Source: Harmothoe impar
Lineage: Eukaryota; Annelida; Polychaeta; Phyllodocida; Polynoidae
Assembly (NCBI GenBank): GCA_947462335.1
Contig: OX381718.1
Location: 40,392,976 to 40,456,975, forward strand
DNA length: 64,000 nucleotides
Reading direction: 5' to 3'
The notes under the pieces were generated by a model. It searched no databases. It saw nothing but the letters and a program-made list of their open reading frames with translations, and had not been told where the DNA came from. The translations under genes and the position numbers were made by a program. Each line of letters begins with the position of its first letter. Positions within the stretch are counted from its first letter, which is position 1. Positions 24,939 to 35,379 of the stretch are shown piece by piece.

Positions 24939-24996
24939 AGTGCATGAATGCAGTCCTGGCGAGTAGACATGAATGCATCAGGATGACAGAGGGCAT
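24939..24996. mobile_element. Double-hairpin repeat, copy 16 (fragment)
   Basis: One arm half (ATGAATGCAGTCCTGGCGAG) and a shortened partner (ATGAATGCATCAGGATGACAG) remain. Confidence 0.6.
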
Positions 24997-25173
24997 TTGT
25001 AGTTTTCATTTATGATTTAAAAAAAACTAATTATGGGATTAGATACTACAGGAAATATCATGTTTTTTTTTCACTGTTCAAGTGCTCTTATTTTAAAGTA
25101 TGCTCGATGAATGACTGTTATGTCTATATAGAATAATACATTATTAACCATTTCCATGTTTGTGTCGTTGCAG

Positions 25174-25344
25174 ATCTCTACCAGATCACAATGGCCTATG
25201 CCTACTGGCGCAGTGAGAAGAGAACAGACACGGCAGTTTTTGACCTCTTCTTTCGACGAAACCCGTTCAAGGGAGAATTCTGTCTGTTTGCTGGGTTGGA
25301 GGAGTGTCTGAAATTCCTCAAAAACTTCCACTATTCAGATCACG
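25174..25344 (+). CDS. NAPRT: NAPRT coding exon a (first recognised)
   Basis: Acceptor TGCAG at 25169-25173, donor GTAAGG at 25345. It starts with two bases completing a GAT codon and ends with one base of the next codon. It encodes [16 protein letters not shown] through FFRRNPFKG to NFHYSDH, the N-terminal catalytic start of the family. The starting phase proves that an upstream coding exon exists. Confidence 0.95.
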
Positions 25345-25376
25345 GTAAGGACTGATGTTTTAACTATCAAAGCTAA

Positions 25377-25605
25377 CCCTCTAAAGGTCACCAAATGCTT
25401 TAATGTACTACGCTCTTTGTTCACCTGATGCACGAATGCAGCCCTGGTGAGTCTACTCTCCAGGGCTGCATTCATGCATCATGCCGACCTTTCAGGAATC
25501 TAAAAGGTCAGCATGATGCATGAATGCAGCACTGGCGAGTTACTTGCTAGGGTTGCAATTATTAGTATGTATCATGACAACTAAAGGCACAACGCATTAC
25601 AAATT
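25377..25605. mobile_element. TTAA-flanked double-hairpin repeat, copy 17, in a NAPRT intron
   Basis: It follows CTAA at 25373-25376, with a CCCTCTAAAGG-type left terminus (the first CC belongs to the junction). Both arms and the central GCCGACC segment are well preserved. The right terminus is eroded. Confidence 0.8.
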
Positions 25606-25831
25606 GTGGGAATTGATATTTATCAGCTTTTTTTTTTTTTTGAAAATATATACTCATAATACTTAACATACAATCAACAAATCATGTTCAAAGTGTCCAA
25701 AGTGTCATCCTAAACTATTTTCTGCAAATAAAATGAAGAAATGGTTTGACTTACCTTGGTCATGAAACATATAATCCTGAAGACAACAATATATTTTTTT
25801 GGTCTTATGGAACTGTGTTTTTCTTTTACAG

Positions 25832-26042
25832 ATATTGCCTACCTAAAGACAGTTTTACCAACAACAGTTGAACCAGAGTTCTTTGAGTACCTGGCGAACT
25901 TGACAACTAACGACGTGACTCTGTGGGCACCTGATGAAGGCACAGTAGTATTCCCCAAAGTACCCCTGCTCCGGATCGAAGGTCCGCTCGCCGTGGTCCA
26001 GCTACTGGAAACAACACTGTTAACACTTGTAAACTACTCAAG
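25832..26042 (+). CDS. NAPRT: NAPRT coding exon b
   Basis: Acceptor TTACAG, donor GTACGC. It begins with two bases finishing the shared Asp codon and ends with two bases of a Ser codon. It encodes [36 protein letters not shown] and [10 protein letters not shown]. The VQLLET segment is highly conserved in the family. Confidence 0.95.
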
Positions 26043-26304
26043 GTACGCATATTGGGGACCGGTTTCTATGTTATGGAACTGGTAATTTTTTAGGGTGTGC
26101 AGTAAATTCTCGATTATGAGCCTAACCCTTTCATAAGCCACGCACAGTATAATCCTATAAGTCACCTTTTGAGTTACTACTTTAGTAAATTACTATAAAA
26201 ATCCGCATCTAGACTTTGAGCGAATCCTATTAGCTGCATCAGTTTCAGATTATTTCTGACATGAAGTTATTTAATCCTGTGTGTTTCTTACTAACTATTG
26301 ACAG

Positions 26305-26435
26305 TCTGGTAGCAACAAATGCAGCTCGGTTCCGGATGGCGGCGGGACCAGACAAGTCTCTGTTAGAGTTTGGGTTACGGAGAGCACAGGGACCTGACGG
26401 GGGCCTCTCTGCCTCCCGCTACTGCTACATGGGAG
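26305..26435 (+). CDS. NAPRT: NAPRT coding exon c
   Basis: Acceptor TTGACAG, donor GTGAGT. It encodes [20 protein letters not shown] and [19 protein letters not shown], a near-invariant substrate-site block of NAPRT. It ends within a Gly codon. Confidence 0.96.
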
Positions 26436-26697
26436 GTGAGTATAACATCATTGATGTAATGAAATGAATGTATTAAATTCAAATGGTACATTGTAGCACC
26501 AACTTGGACTGGAAAACCACACCAATAAAGGAAATGAGGTTCATTACAAGCTACAAAAGTGCCATTGAAATAATTTGATAAGGATCCTTGGCGCTTATCA
26601 CATCAAATACGGTTGCCAAATATTTGTCTGTCACTCTTATTCCCACACAACAACAGCAATATCAATCAGATGTAAATGATGGATTTTTTTCCAACAG

Positions 26698-26813
26698 GTT
26701 TTGATGGAACCAGCAACGTACTAGCAGGGAAACTGTTTGGTATTCCAGTCAGAGGAACACATGCCCATGCCTTTGTCAATTCCTTCACAGATGTCAATGA
26801 AATAAAATCAAGG
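26698..26813 (+). CDS. NAPRT: NAPRT coding exon d
   Basis: Acceptor CCAACAG, donor GTAAAT. It encodes [30 protein letters not shown] and TDVNEIKSR. The histidines in THAHAF correspond to the conserved active-site histidine region. It ends on a full codon. Confidence 0.96.
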
Positions 26814-27017
26814 GTAAATTTGCATTAACTCTTGTGATGTGGAAATTGAATTAGGTTCTCCAGCGCATTGTGATAACATTTTATATACTGCTTGTCTACT
26901 ACACAAGTTATATGAATCATTTGATAAAAATGTCACGATTTGGTTAGTATGTATTATTGTTGATATTGACTGTAATTAATAACAAGAATTTGATTAACTT
27001 AATATTCTCAACTTCAG

Positions 27018-27102
27018 TGTTTAAAAAGAAAAGGGACAGAAGAAATGGTGGACTTTGTCAGTTTATGCGAAGCGTGGCTTGAAAAGGTGGGACCTGTGCT
27101 AG
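27018..27102 (+). CDS. NAPRT: NAPRT coding exon e
   Basis: Acceptor CTTCAG, donor GTAAGT. It encodes CLKRKGTEEMVDFVSLCEAW then LEKVGPVL plus one base, the variable linker region of the family. It starts on a full codon, matching the end of the previous exon. Confidence 0.9.
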
Positions 27103-27572
27103 GTAAGTTCAGAGGACAATGTATTGCACAGAGAAAGTTAGCATGCATATTATTTACAATTATGAATTTTTGATTTTGAGCACTCATCTTTTTCAATTAT
27201 ATTTGACACCAGGTTAGGCCATAGAAATAGAGCTATAGTTAATCATATATTTAGTGAAATGGATTATGTAGCACACATTGCCGACAGATTATTTTGATGT
27301 AACATTATTGATTTACTCGATAATAAAGCAAAATGCTTCAAAAATAATTCATATATATGGTGATAGCCGCAAAAATAGAGACATAATTATACTCTACACC
27401 CTGCTTCAGCATATTATACCAGAGTCTCATCAACCAAGTCCCTTTTATTGTGTGTTCAGATTCGGCTTGATAGATAGATAGATCAATCCAGTTCTATTCA
27501 ATTCAATTAAGCATGTGTTTATTCATAAAAGTAAAATATTTGTTTCCATTGAATCAGAGAAGGGGTTGATAA

Positions 27573-27734
27573 CGTACAATAAGATACAATATTACAGAGG
27601 TTGATACGTACAATAAGATACAATATTACAGAGGTTGATACGTACAATAAGATACAATATTACAGAGGTTGATACGTACAATAAGATACAATATTACAGA
27701 GGTTGATATGTACAATAGGATACAATATTACATT
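27573..27734. repeat. 34-bp intronic minisatellite, about 5 units
   Basis: About five tandem 34-bp units starting ACGTACAATAAGATAC and ending ACAGAGGTTGAT lie in the NAPRT intron before the next exon. The last unit carries two substitutions. Confidence 0.92.
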
Positions 27735-27855
27735 AATTTTTGCATTCTGATTACAGCACCTCTATTTCAGTTATACAATATGATGACTTATAGAAAAAGA
27801 CCCCCCCACCCTCTATAAGTGTACTAATGTTTCTGTAAACTTCATCTTCCAACAG

Positions 27856-27964
27856 GTGTACCAGCCAATGAGGCCAGTCGAGGTGAAATGGCCGCGTTCA
27901 TTTCCTACGCGCTGGCCTTCCCAGATGGCTGCCTCTGTCTTCTTGATACATATGATGTAATCAG
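27856..27964 (+). CDS. NAPRT: NAPRT coding exon f
   Basis: Acceptor CCAACAG, donor GTTAGT. It encodes [36 protein letters not shown] and part of an Arg codon. The [10 protein letters not shown] and LLDTYDV blocks are diagnostic of NAPRT. Confidence 0.96.
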
Positions 27965-28579
27965 GTTAGTACTGTAGAATCAAGGCTATAAACCGACCCG
28001 CCTTTAAGCTGAATGTGAGTTTGAGGGGGGGAAATTATATGGAAATATTTTGACATTTAGATTACCCCGCGTATAAGCCAACCCCTAACTTTTGGGGTCT
28101 GGGACCCATACCTACTTGATTCACAATGTTTCTCTCCCAGTAAATTACTATGTGTTTTAGTAAAAGATGTATACTTCAGGTGAAAATAATGTTTAAGGGC
28201 ATTAAAAGATACATAAATGTTCAGTTATTTTTATGATAAAGATTTACAAGTTAAACCTTATAAATACATCCTTTAGAAAACCCTGCATATGAGCCCAATG
28301 TGAGTTTGGTGGTGGGGGAGAATTCAGCTTGTAATGTGATTGAATTGATATTTTGATGATCTGAAATGAAACAAAAACTTAATTTCCAGTTCTCGTCATC
28401 TGGTTATATATTGTTATCTTAACAATGTACAGTCATGCTCAGGATAACTGGGTAAAAAGGAATGGAACAAAATGTCATAGACATTGTATCTAGGAGAAGT
28501 ATGGGCAACCGCTATGGAAACTAGTGGATTTACAATTAACAGATAACTTTGTTCATTCTAAAGTCACATTTCTTTATAG

Positions 28580-28720
28580 GAGCGGTATCCCCAACTTTTG
28601 TGCTGTAGCGATGGCCTTAGCTGACCTGGGCTACAAAGCACAAGGGATCCGCCTAGACAGTGGAGATCTCGCCTACTTGTCCGTAGTGACTCGCGAAGCA
28701 TTCAAGAAAGTTGCCAAAAA
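28580..28720 (+). CDS. NAPRT: NAPRT coding exon g
   Basis: Acceptor TTTATAG, donor GTAAGT. It encodes [34 protein letters not shown] and [19 protein letters not shown] is the conserved phosphate/ribose-binding signature. Confidence 0.97.
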
Positions 28721-29041
28721 GTAAGTTAATGGATTATGAACATTTGTAAATATAAAGTGCATGTGGTTCATATCAGGTTGTTTCTAATAGAATACACAGG
28801 CTTAGTACATAACAACATTTTATATGGTAGGGACCAAAGAAATTGATTATGCGTAATTTTTACATCATGTTTCTGATATAGGATATCATGGGACATCTCT
28901 GTCATACATTGGTTACAACGAGAACATGAGAAGAATCAATAACGATTTTTTAAACAGCAACAACAAAAAACATGACCAGCAGAATTCATTTGCTTTGAAT
29001 CTTCATTCATTTTAATGTCAACACTGTCTTTACTTTTATAG

Positions 29042-29126
29042 CTTCGATCGTGAGTGGTTCTCTCGGTTGACAATTGTTGCCAGTAACGACATCAATGAAG
29101 ACACCATACATTCCCTAAATCAACAG
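29042..29126 (+). CDS. NAPRT: NAPRT coding exon h
   Basis: Acceptor TTTATAG, donor GTACTG. It encodes [20 protein letters not shown] and DTIHSLNQQ (the first codon is shared with the previous exon). It is followed by a 13.1-kb intron, which hosts the tyrosine-recombinase retroelement. Confidence 0.95.
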
Positions 29127-32100
29127 GTACTGTTTCTACGTATAAATAAGAACTGGTTAGAAGTGTATAAGGATATGAGGAATAGCAATAGGATGAAGAT
29201 AAAATGAAAGCTTTTCTGGAAAAAGATAACTTAAGTTGGGATGGTTTACAAAGAGAACAAGGATTTCTTTGGTCGCTACTCTGGGGACTTATGTATGTTC
29301 CATTAGATGATAACATATCTGGCAAGACTGCACACATAGGCAAACTCTCAGCGCTTTCTTGAATAGGAATAGTAGTATCTGGGTTTTCTCACTTCATGTC
29401 CTATGCAATGAATATATGGTTGAGAGGTTTCAATTTGATACATTTTAATATATATTAAGTCTTAATTCAAGTCATACATACATGTTTTGTTTATGACATG
29501 ATAATTTTACTATGGCACAGTGCCTTGTTTTGAATCATTTTATTTGCAAACATCCTAGGCCAATTTTCAGAATACTGCATGTGATTATGTGGATTTGGTA
29601 TGTATCATAAATTAATGATTCTTTTTGAATCAGGTTTTACACACCAACACCACCAATTCTAACATAAATGACCGATTTCTTGACAGGACAGAACAAAAGA
29701 TAGATATTACATGACAATATAGTATAACAAATACATATGATTACAGCAGAGAGTTTGATTTGTCAATTCAAGTTTGGTGCTTTCGAACTGTATTTTCCAT
29801 TTTCTCGCTTCCAAGGGTCTTTACTAGGTCACTTAGCTTGCACCGTGTTGCTATTTGAATTTGGTTTGATAATGCTAATGATAGTAGTAAATAGCAGTTA
29901 TAAGAATAATAAGTTTGTGGCAGGGCAGGGTACTGTCTTTTGTCTTTACCCCATTGGCTTATCCCTTGTATTTTGTGTGGGTGGGGGTGTAGCAATGTGA
30001 GTTTTTTTCTTTTCCAGTACCTGTTAATGGTTGTCCAGTCCTTTGGATAAACAAATGCGTTGTTTGCCTATGTGTGTAAGCTTTATGATTATCACTGGCA
30101 GTGCATAACCAAAGGAAGTCCTATGTCTTCTGTCCTTAGCTTAATGATCAGTTTATACTCAGACAGGCCTCAGAATGATTGAGTGGGTAGATGAATTGCT
30201 ATGCAATCCTAAACATTTAGTAAGACTGGACACATAATATTTATTGCCTTATCTGGATATAGTTGAACCAGAGCTCTAAGGTTTATGTCATGAATTTCTA
30301 TTTATTGTTTTTTTGAACTTGCTTCCCTATAAATGCGTTTACAGGAAGCCAGTCACAGATTTAAACTCTCACAAGGAATAGACCATTTAAAATCATATTT
30401 TAATTATCAAGATTTTGAAGTCATATTCAAACTAGAAGTTTAATTGATTTATAAAAACATAATGTCTTCTGTACATACCAATGAAATTAACTGCACTAAT
30501 AATTATTAGTGTTTACTACACTAATAGTTATGCAGAAGTGTTTATTGGACTGATAATTAAAATTTAATGGATAAGTAGTTTCCCCTTCACATAGGTACTA
30601 AACTAACCCTCTGACATAACTTAGTATTGCGAATACTAAATAGTAATATTAGTAAATGAAAGAATTGGACCTGGTGTATCATGTTATGCTAACATACTCC
30701 ATTTGAGATAGTCAAGGTGTTTTATTATCTATGTGAGAGATGACAGTGATGTTTTTACAGGAAGCATTCCAAGCTGGGATTATCCCTTGAAAGTGTAAAA
30801 GGATGAGAAACATATACAGTTTTTGTCATTCCCAATACGTGAACATATTCCGGAGGTTATATGTAATCCGCAGAAATGAGGTGGCATGTAATCTAAACAA
30901 TGTTTTGTTGGTTGCTGTTGTCAAACTTAGGATATATTGGATATTAGTCGGATGTATATGGGAAGTATTACCTTCAGTCCTCTGTTTTGTACTGTTCATG
31001 TGCTCTTCCTTTGTGCTCTTTTAACTGAAACAAAAACTTTACCATTACGAAGGTAAGTAGCACCGCAGACTTCGTGGCTGCTAACAAAGTGGCCGTATTA
31101 TTTCAAAAGAAGAGATATGCATATTGATTGTTAATTATTCCCAATTCCAATTTCTTTTGATATGTTTTAGTGAAAAAGAAAAATTGCAGCAAATGTTTGC
31201 AGTTTTCACATGAGTGGAAATAAAATATAGCCTACTTCAGGCACCCCCAAGGTGTTAATTGTATGCACCAGGTGGCCTTGAAGTCAGGTGCATTTACCTC
31301 TGGTGTTAAGTTTGAGGTGACCTTAAGTTTCAGACTTAGTATTCTGCATGGTCTATGTATAGCTATTTCATTTCTAGCAAAACCCGAAGCGTGGAAACCT
31401 AGGTAGTACAATACCCATCTGTGCCTTTACTTAGTGGTGTCGCCTTCCGTTGGCCGAAGCAGTAGAGAAAGTACTTTGACAAATAGGCTTTTCTAACAGT
31501 TGAAGTCTTCACCACCAACCTTATAGATAAGGGATAACTTTGAAAAATTCAAAACTCTAGTAATAAGAAAAATCCCTCCTCCATAATTCTAATTTACTAA
31601 ATGGATTCTCTTATAAAAATTCTTCCTAATGGTTCAGGAAATATTTCTTTGTATTATATTTTTCATTGCTTCAACATCTACAAACAATAGTATGTAACTC
31701 ACAGAGATCTCCTTCTTGTATGATATATTGAGATGAACGTGAAGAGCTAAACACTTCGGTTGTTAACCAGTCAGAACACTTTTATCGGCTCTATGTCAAT
31801 TGAAGTAGCCCAATATGACCATCTGCACTTAAGGGATAAGCAGTACCATATATCATCTGATTTATTTCAATTGATATTTCATGTTTATCATTTTTTTCAG
31901 TGATAGATACAAGTTTGCAGTTACTTCATTTAAACTTGAATGTATTTGTACCCTTGTATACAGAGAGTGTTATGGGAAAACATTGTCCCGGTGAGCAAAA
32001 CAATCTCATTTCACATAAGTTCTATTTTTTGTGCTGGATGTTTTTTCAGCCTCACTCTAATTGAGTTTCCTCTTCTGATATGATTGCCCATAAGTCAAGG

Positions 32101-34055
32101 ACAAAGAGTTGCAAGAAAGCTTCCTCTTTTGCACATTTCTTTAATTTTTTTAAACTTCAATGGTCTGTGTAGGCAACATCATTGTAAACCAAGTACTCAC
32201 TGACATATATATATATGTTTTTGCAATAGATTGAGTTTGAGTTTGATAGTAATTGTAGTAGAATCCTCACCTCAATAAGCAAGAAAATGACAGTTAAAAT
32301 TGAGATGCCAGTTGCATTAGCATCCATTTGAAATAATGAAAACCATTAAAAAAGGAAAACAATTATTTCGATTATGGTATTTGGTCTTTGAAATGGTCAG
32401 GAACACCTAATAGATACTTTAGATGGGTATTTGGACTGTAAATGAACTAAGGATCTTCACACCTTTCAATTAAGTCTTGGTGTAGGCCCTGAATCACTTA
32501 AAGGAGGTGGTAGAAGGAATGCATATTCAAAAATACATAATTAAGCAGAGCACTTTCCAACAACTTAAAAAAAATCCTGCAATAAAGCTTTTAAGTTGAA
32601 GTATCGATGCCTTGAATACAAACAAAATTCTAAATAGCAAAAATACACCTAAAACAATAGCATTTTGTATGCTTTCACAGTTCTGTGTGGAGTCATTCAT
32701 TAGATTGACTTGGAACATATCCCTATTCTGCAGTTTGTTTTGAATTTTTATTCATTCTTTGATATAAGATTTTTTTTACTTCACCTGATTCCCAGCTCCA
32801 GACTGCATTTCGCGTGTTCGTTATTTTTTCCCCTCAACTGTCTAGATATTATTTCTAAGGAATTGTTTTTGCCAGCTTTTCAATTGTTAAATTTAATTGG
32901 CTCACAGTGTGTGCTGTAGATATCTGTATGTTTTCCCCCAAATATGTATAAAGAACTAGACCCCCTTTTTGGTTCTGATGGTGTTAGTATAGGGCCTTCC
33001 TGTAGTTTCACATAAGCCAATTGTCACAAATGAATATTCACACTCTTGATGGTGTTTTTCACATTACATATGCCAGTATACAAGTGTTCTACTGTATTAG
33101 ATAACAGGTATCTTAACCAATATATTAACATAATTTAATAATCTTTTTAATGTATACACAAAACTGAATACAGTTTATCTATAAAAAGTATTTACATCTA
33201 TTACCCACAACTATATCTCAAAAAATGACATCATTTCATATTTTCTAGAGGTTGAATCTTACCAGATACTCAGTTTAAATTTTTCTTAATTTAAAATTGT
33301 TCGTTGCAACCCATGGAAATGAATGAAACTGCTCAATAAAGCTAGAATAATGTCATAAATCAGTTGGAAGTAATTCCAATGGTGTTATATATGCAATGAA
33401 TACATAAAGGTAGTTAATACCCAGAGAATTATGATCATTGCATATGACTCAGTTAAACATAAGGCAATAGTGTTTTCCTATTCAGGTTTATTCAATATAA
33501 CTCTTGAGAGCAGCATAATGCCAGCTGTTCCAAAATATTCTTAACATAAACTTGATAAGTTACTTATCCCTTTTAACAATTAGCATGGGGTAAGTAAACT
33601 GAGGAATTGCTAGACTCCTCACTGATCACTACATTTTCAATAAGTAGAGTATAAACTTTTTTTTTTTACAATTTGCCTGGTTTTCCTCTTTACAAATACA
33701 AAGTTAGAATAATGTTTTGCCACCAAAAGAAAGTGGTAATGGCATGTACATTCATTAAATCTGCCAAGCAAGAAACTAGATAATGTCACAAACTAACAAT
33801 GCCATGCATTCTGACTCTGTGTTATCTGGGGAGACCAGGCTTTTTTTAACTGCTGCACAAAAACATGGCTTACAAGGTTACTTTGGAATTCAATTGTTAT
33901 TTAGGCCACTCAAAAAATAAATACTGCTTTCTCATTATCGAGCGACATCAAATTCATGATTTGGGATGGAAAAAAAGAAGTTAGAAATAAACAAATACTG
34001 ATTTACTTTTTCCCAAATTTTGCAGATAAATAAATTCTCAACAACTATTAAATAT
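29127..34055 (+). other. First part of 13.1-kb NAPRT intron
   Basis: AT-rich intron sequence without recognisable exons, RNA genes or clear transposon ends. Open frames are short and featureless. A small TATATA run lies near 32205. Confidence 0.6.
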
Positions 34056-34138
34056 ATAAAGCTGACCTAACTGAAACGATGATGATAAACAACAACAATA
34101 GATAATTGATTGACCAATTTGGGTAGATTTAACCACCC
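34056..34138 (-). repeat. Split direct repeat B2
   Basis: 83 bp identical to B1 at 34363-34445 (offset 307). It is the 3' end of the element on the minus strand and is separated from A2 by 33 bp that include an A/T homopolymer. Confidence 0.93.
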
Positions 34139-34171
34139 CTTATTTATTAATGTAAAAAAAAAAAAAAAAAA

Positions 34172-34362
34172 ATACACAGGTGTGGATCCCTGTTAGATGG
34201 TCATGGTCCAGTGAAGAAGGACAACCTTGACCCTGACCTGGGGCATACAGAGCCAGCAGGCCAGGTAGGCTTAGTATAAACCTAAGTAACATATATAACC
34301 AACTATGACCAATCATACCGGTAGCATTATACTTATATAATTATGGGGTAATTATATACACA
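34172..34362 (-). repeat. Split direct repeat A2
   Basis: 191 bp identical to A1 at 39424-39614 (offset 5252). It begins at a poly-A run and directly abuts B1. Confidence 0.93.
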
Positions 34363-34445
34363 ATAAAGCTGACCTAACTGAAACGATGATGATAAACAAC
34401 AACAATAGATAATTGATTGACCAATTTGGGTAGATTTAACCACCC
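34363..34445 (-). repeat. Split direct repeat B1
   Basis: 83 bp identical to B2, directly adjoining A2. The B1-A2 junction is where a circular intermediate would be expected to recombine (known for PAT/Ngaro; inferred here). Confidence 0.93.
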
Positions 34446-34473
34446 AACACCCAAACACAAATAGGGTAAGGAA

Positions 34474-35379
34474 TTATCTAGAAACTGCTAGAAAGTCGAC
34501 GACAGTTTTATCTTTGGAGACCTTCCTCTCCAGAGTGTCTGTCAGATACAATAACACAGCGAGGGACCTCCAGTCTCCCCTGGACTTGATCTCCACCAGG
34601 GTGAAACCGATAGAGAACAGGAAGGAGGCCCCGCCTCTCCGCAGAGAATGACTGGAGACATCCTTGAGGCCCACACGACTGCTAAGACTTTTCAGTCGCG
34701 CGGAAAAGACACCGTAGGTCTGCGGCGTGCGACTATTACCGGTCCCATACTGGAACAAATAGTCAGACGAATGAAGATGAAGACTTACTATGAGATGCTT
34801 CACGTAGGTAGCTACACAAAATATCGAGTCTTGGGCATAGCTGAAGGGTATCTCCAATGATCTCTCCCCGTACTGTATAGTCTTGGTTTTGCTCAACCTC
34901 AGCAGGACGCCCCAGGGTTTGAAGGTGACGTCAGACACCCGGATGGCCTGGTCACTCACGGTCACATGGGCCTTCCTCAACAGTCCTCTGAAGGCCATAA
35001 TGGCCGCAGTCCACCAGCACAGATCGCGAGACGAAGACATGTCTAGCAACTTATACATCCTAGACAAATCCCTCGGAGACAAAGGCACAGCTTGTTTGAC
35101 TGTATCACCCAACGATCTCCGCGCCCCCGCCATGGTGCGAGACACGGAAAAGTCCTTGGTCGATACCGGGGCAAGGCCATGCAGCTTCTGCAGATATACT
35201 ACCGCACTGATATACTGAGTGATGGACGAATATTTGAACTTCCGGCACATGTGCGCGATATAGAGGCACAAAGTCTTTGAGTCACATGGTATAGGTGACA
35301 GGTCGTAGCGCGCGCAGAACTCATAGAAGTGCTTCCACTGTGACTTCCTGGTGAGTTTCGTGGCGGATGCCAGTGCCAT
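34474..35379 (-). CDS. Tyrosine recombinase ORF of the retroelement
   Basis: This 301-residue protein starts at the first ATG (35379); the open frame extends upstream to 35451 without an ATG. It belongs to the tyrosine recombinases, which integrate the element by strand exchange through a 3'-phosphotyrosine. Numbering from that ATG, it has Arg135 in FRGLLRK, HSLRRGG with His244 and Arg247, GDW with Trp270, and the probable nucleophile Tyr278 in VLLYL. So the R-H-R-Y set is complete. The N-terminal SAM-like DNA-binding half is present (SQWKHFYEFC). The ORF overlaps the end of the RT-RNase H ORF by 59 nt in the +1 frame. That implies re-initiation, leaky scanning or a frameshift. Confidence 0.93.
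   Translation of the reverse strand: MALASATKLTRKSQWKHFYEFCARYDLSPIPCDSKTLCLYIAHMCRKFKYSSITQYISAVVYLQKLHGLAPVSTKDFSVSRTMAGARRSLGDTVKQAVPLSPRDLSRMYKLLDMSSSRDLCWWTAAIMAFRGLLRKAHVTVSDQAIRVSDVTFKPWGVLLRLSKTKTIQYGERSLEIPFSYAQDSIFCVATYVKHLIVSLHLHSSDYLFQYGTGNSRTPQTYGVFSARLKSLSSRVGLKDVSSHSLRRGGASFLFSIGFTLVEIKSRGDWRSLAVLLYLTDTLERKVSKDKTVVDFLAVSR

Noticed and set aside
1..25605. Hairpin-repeat family as a CRISPR array
   Set aside because: Copies are irregularly spaced over kilobases, lack unique uniform spacers and carry transposon-type ends in a eukaryotic genome.
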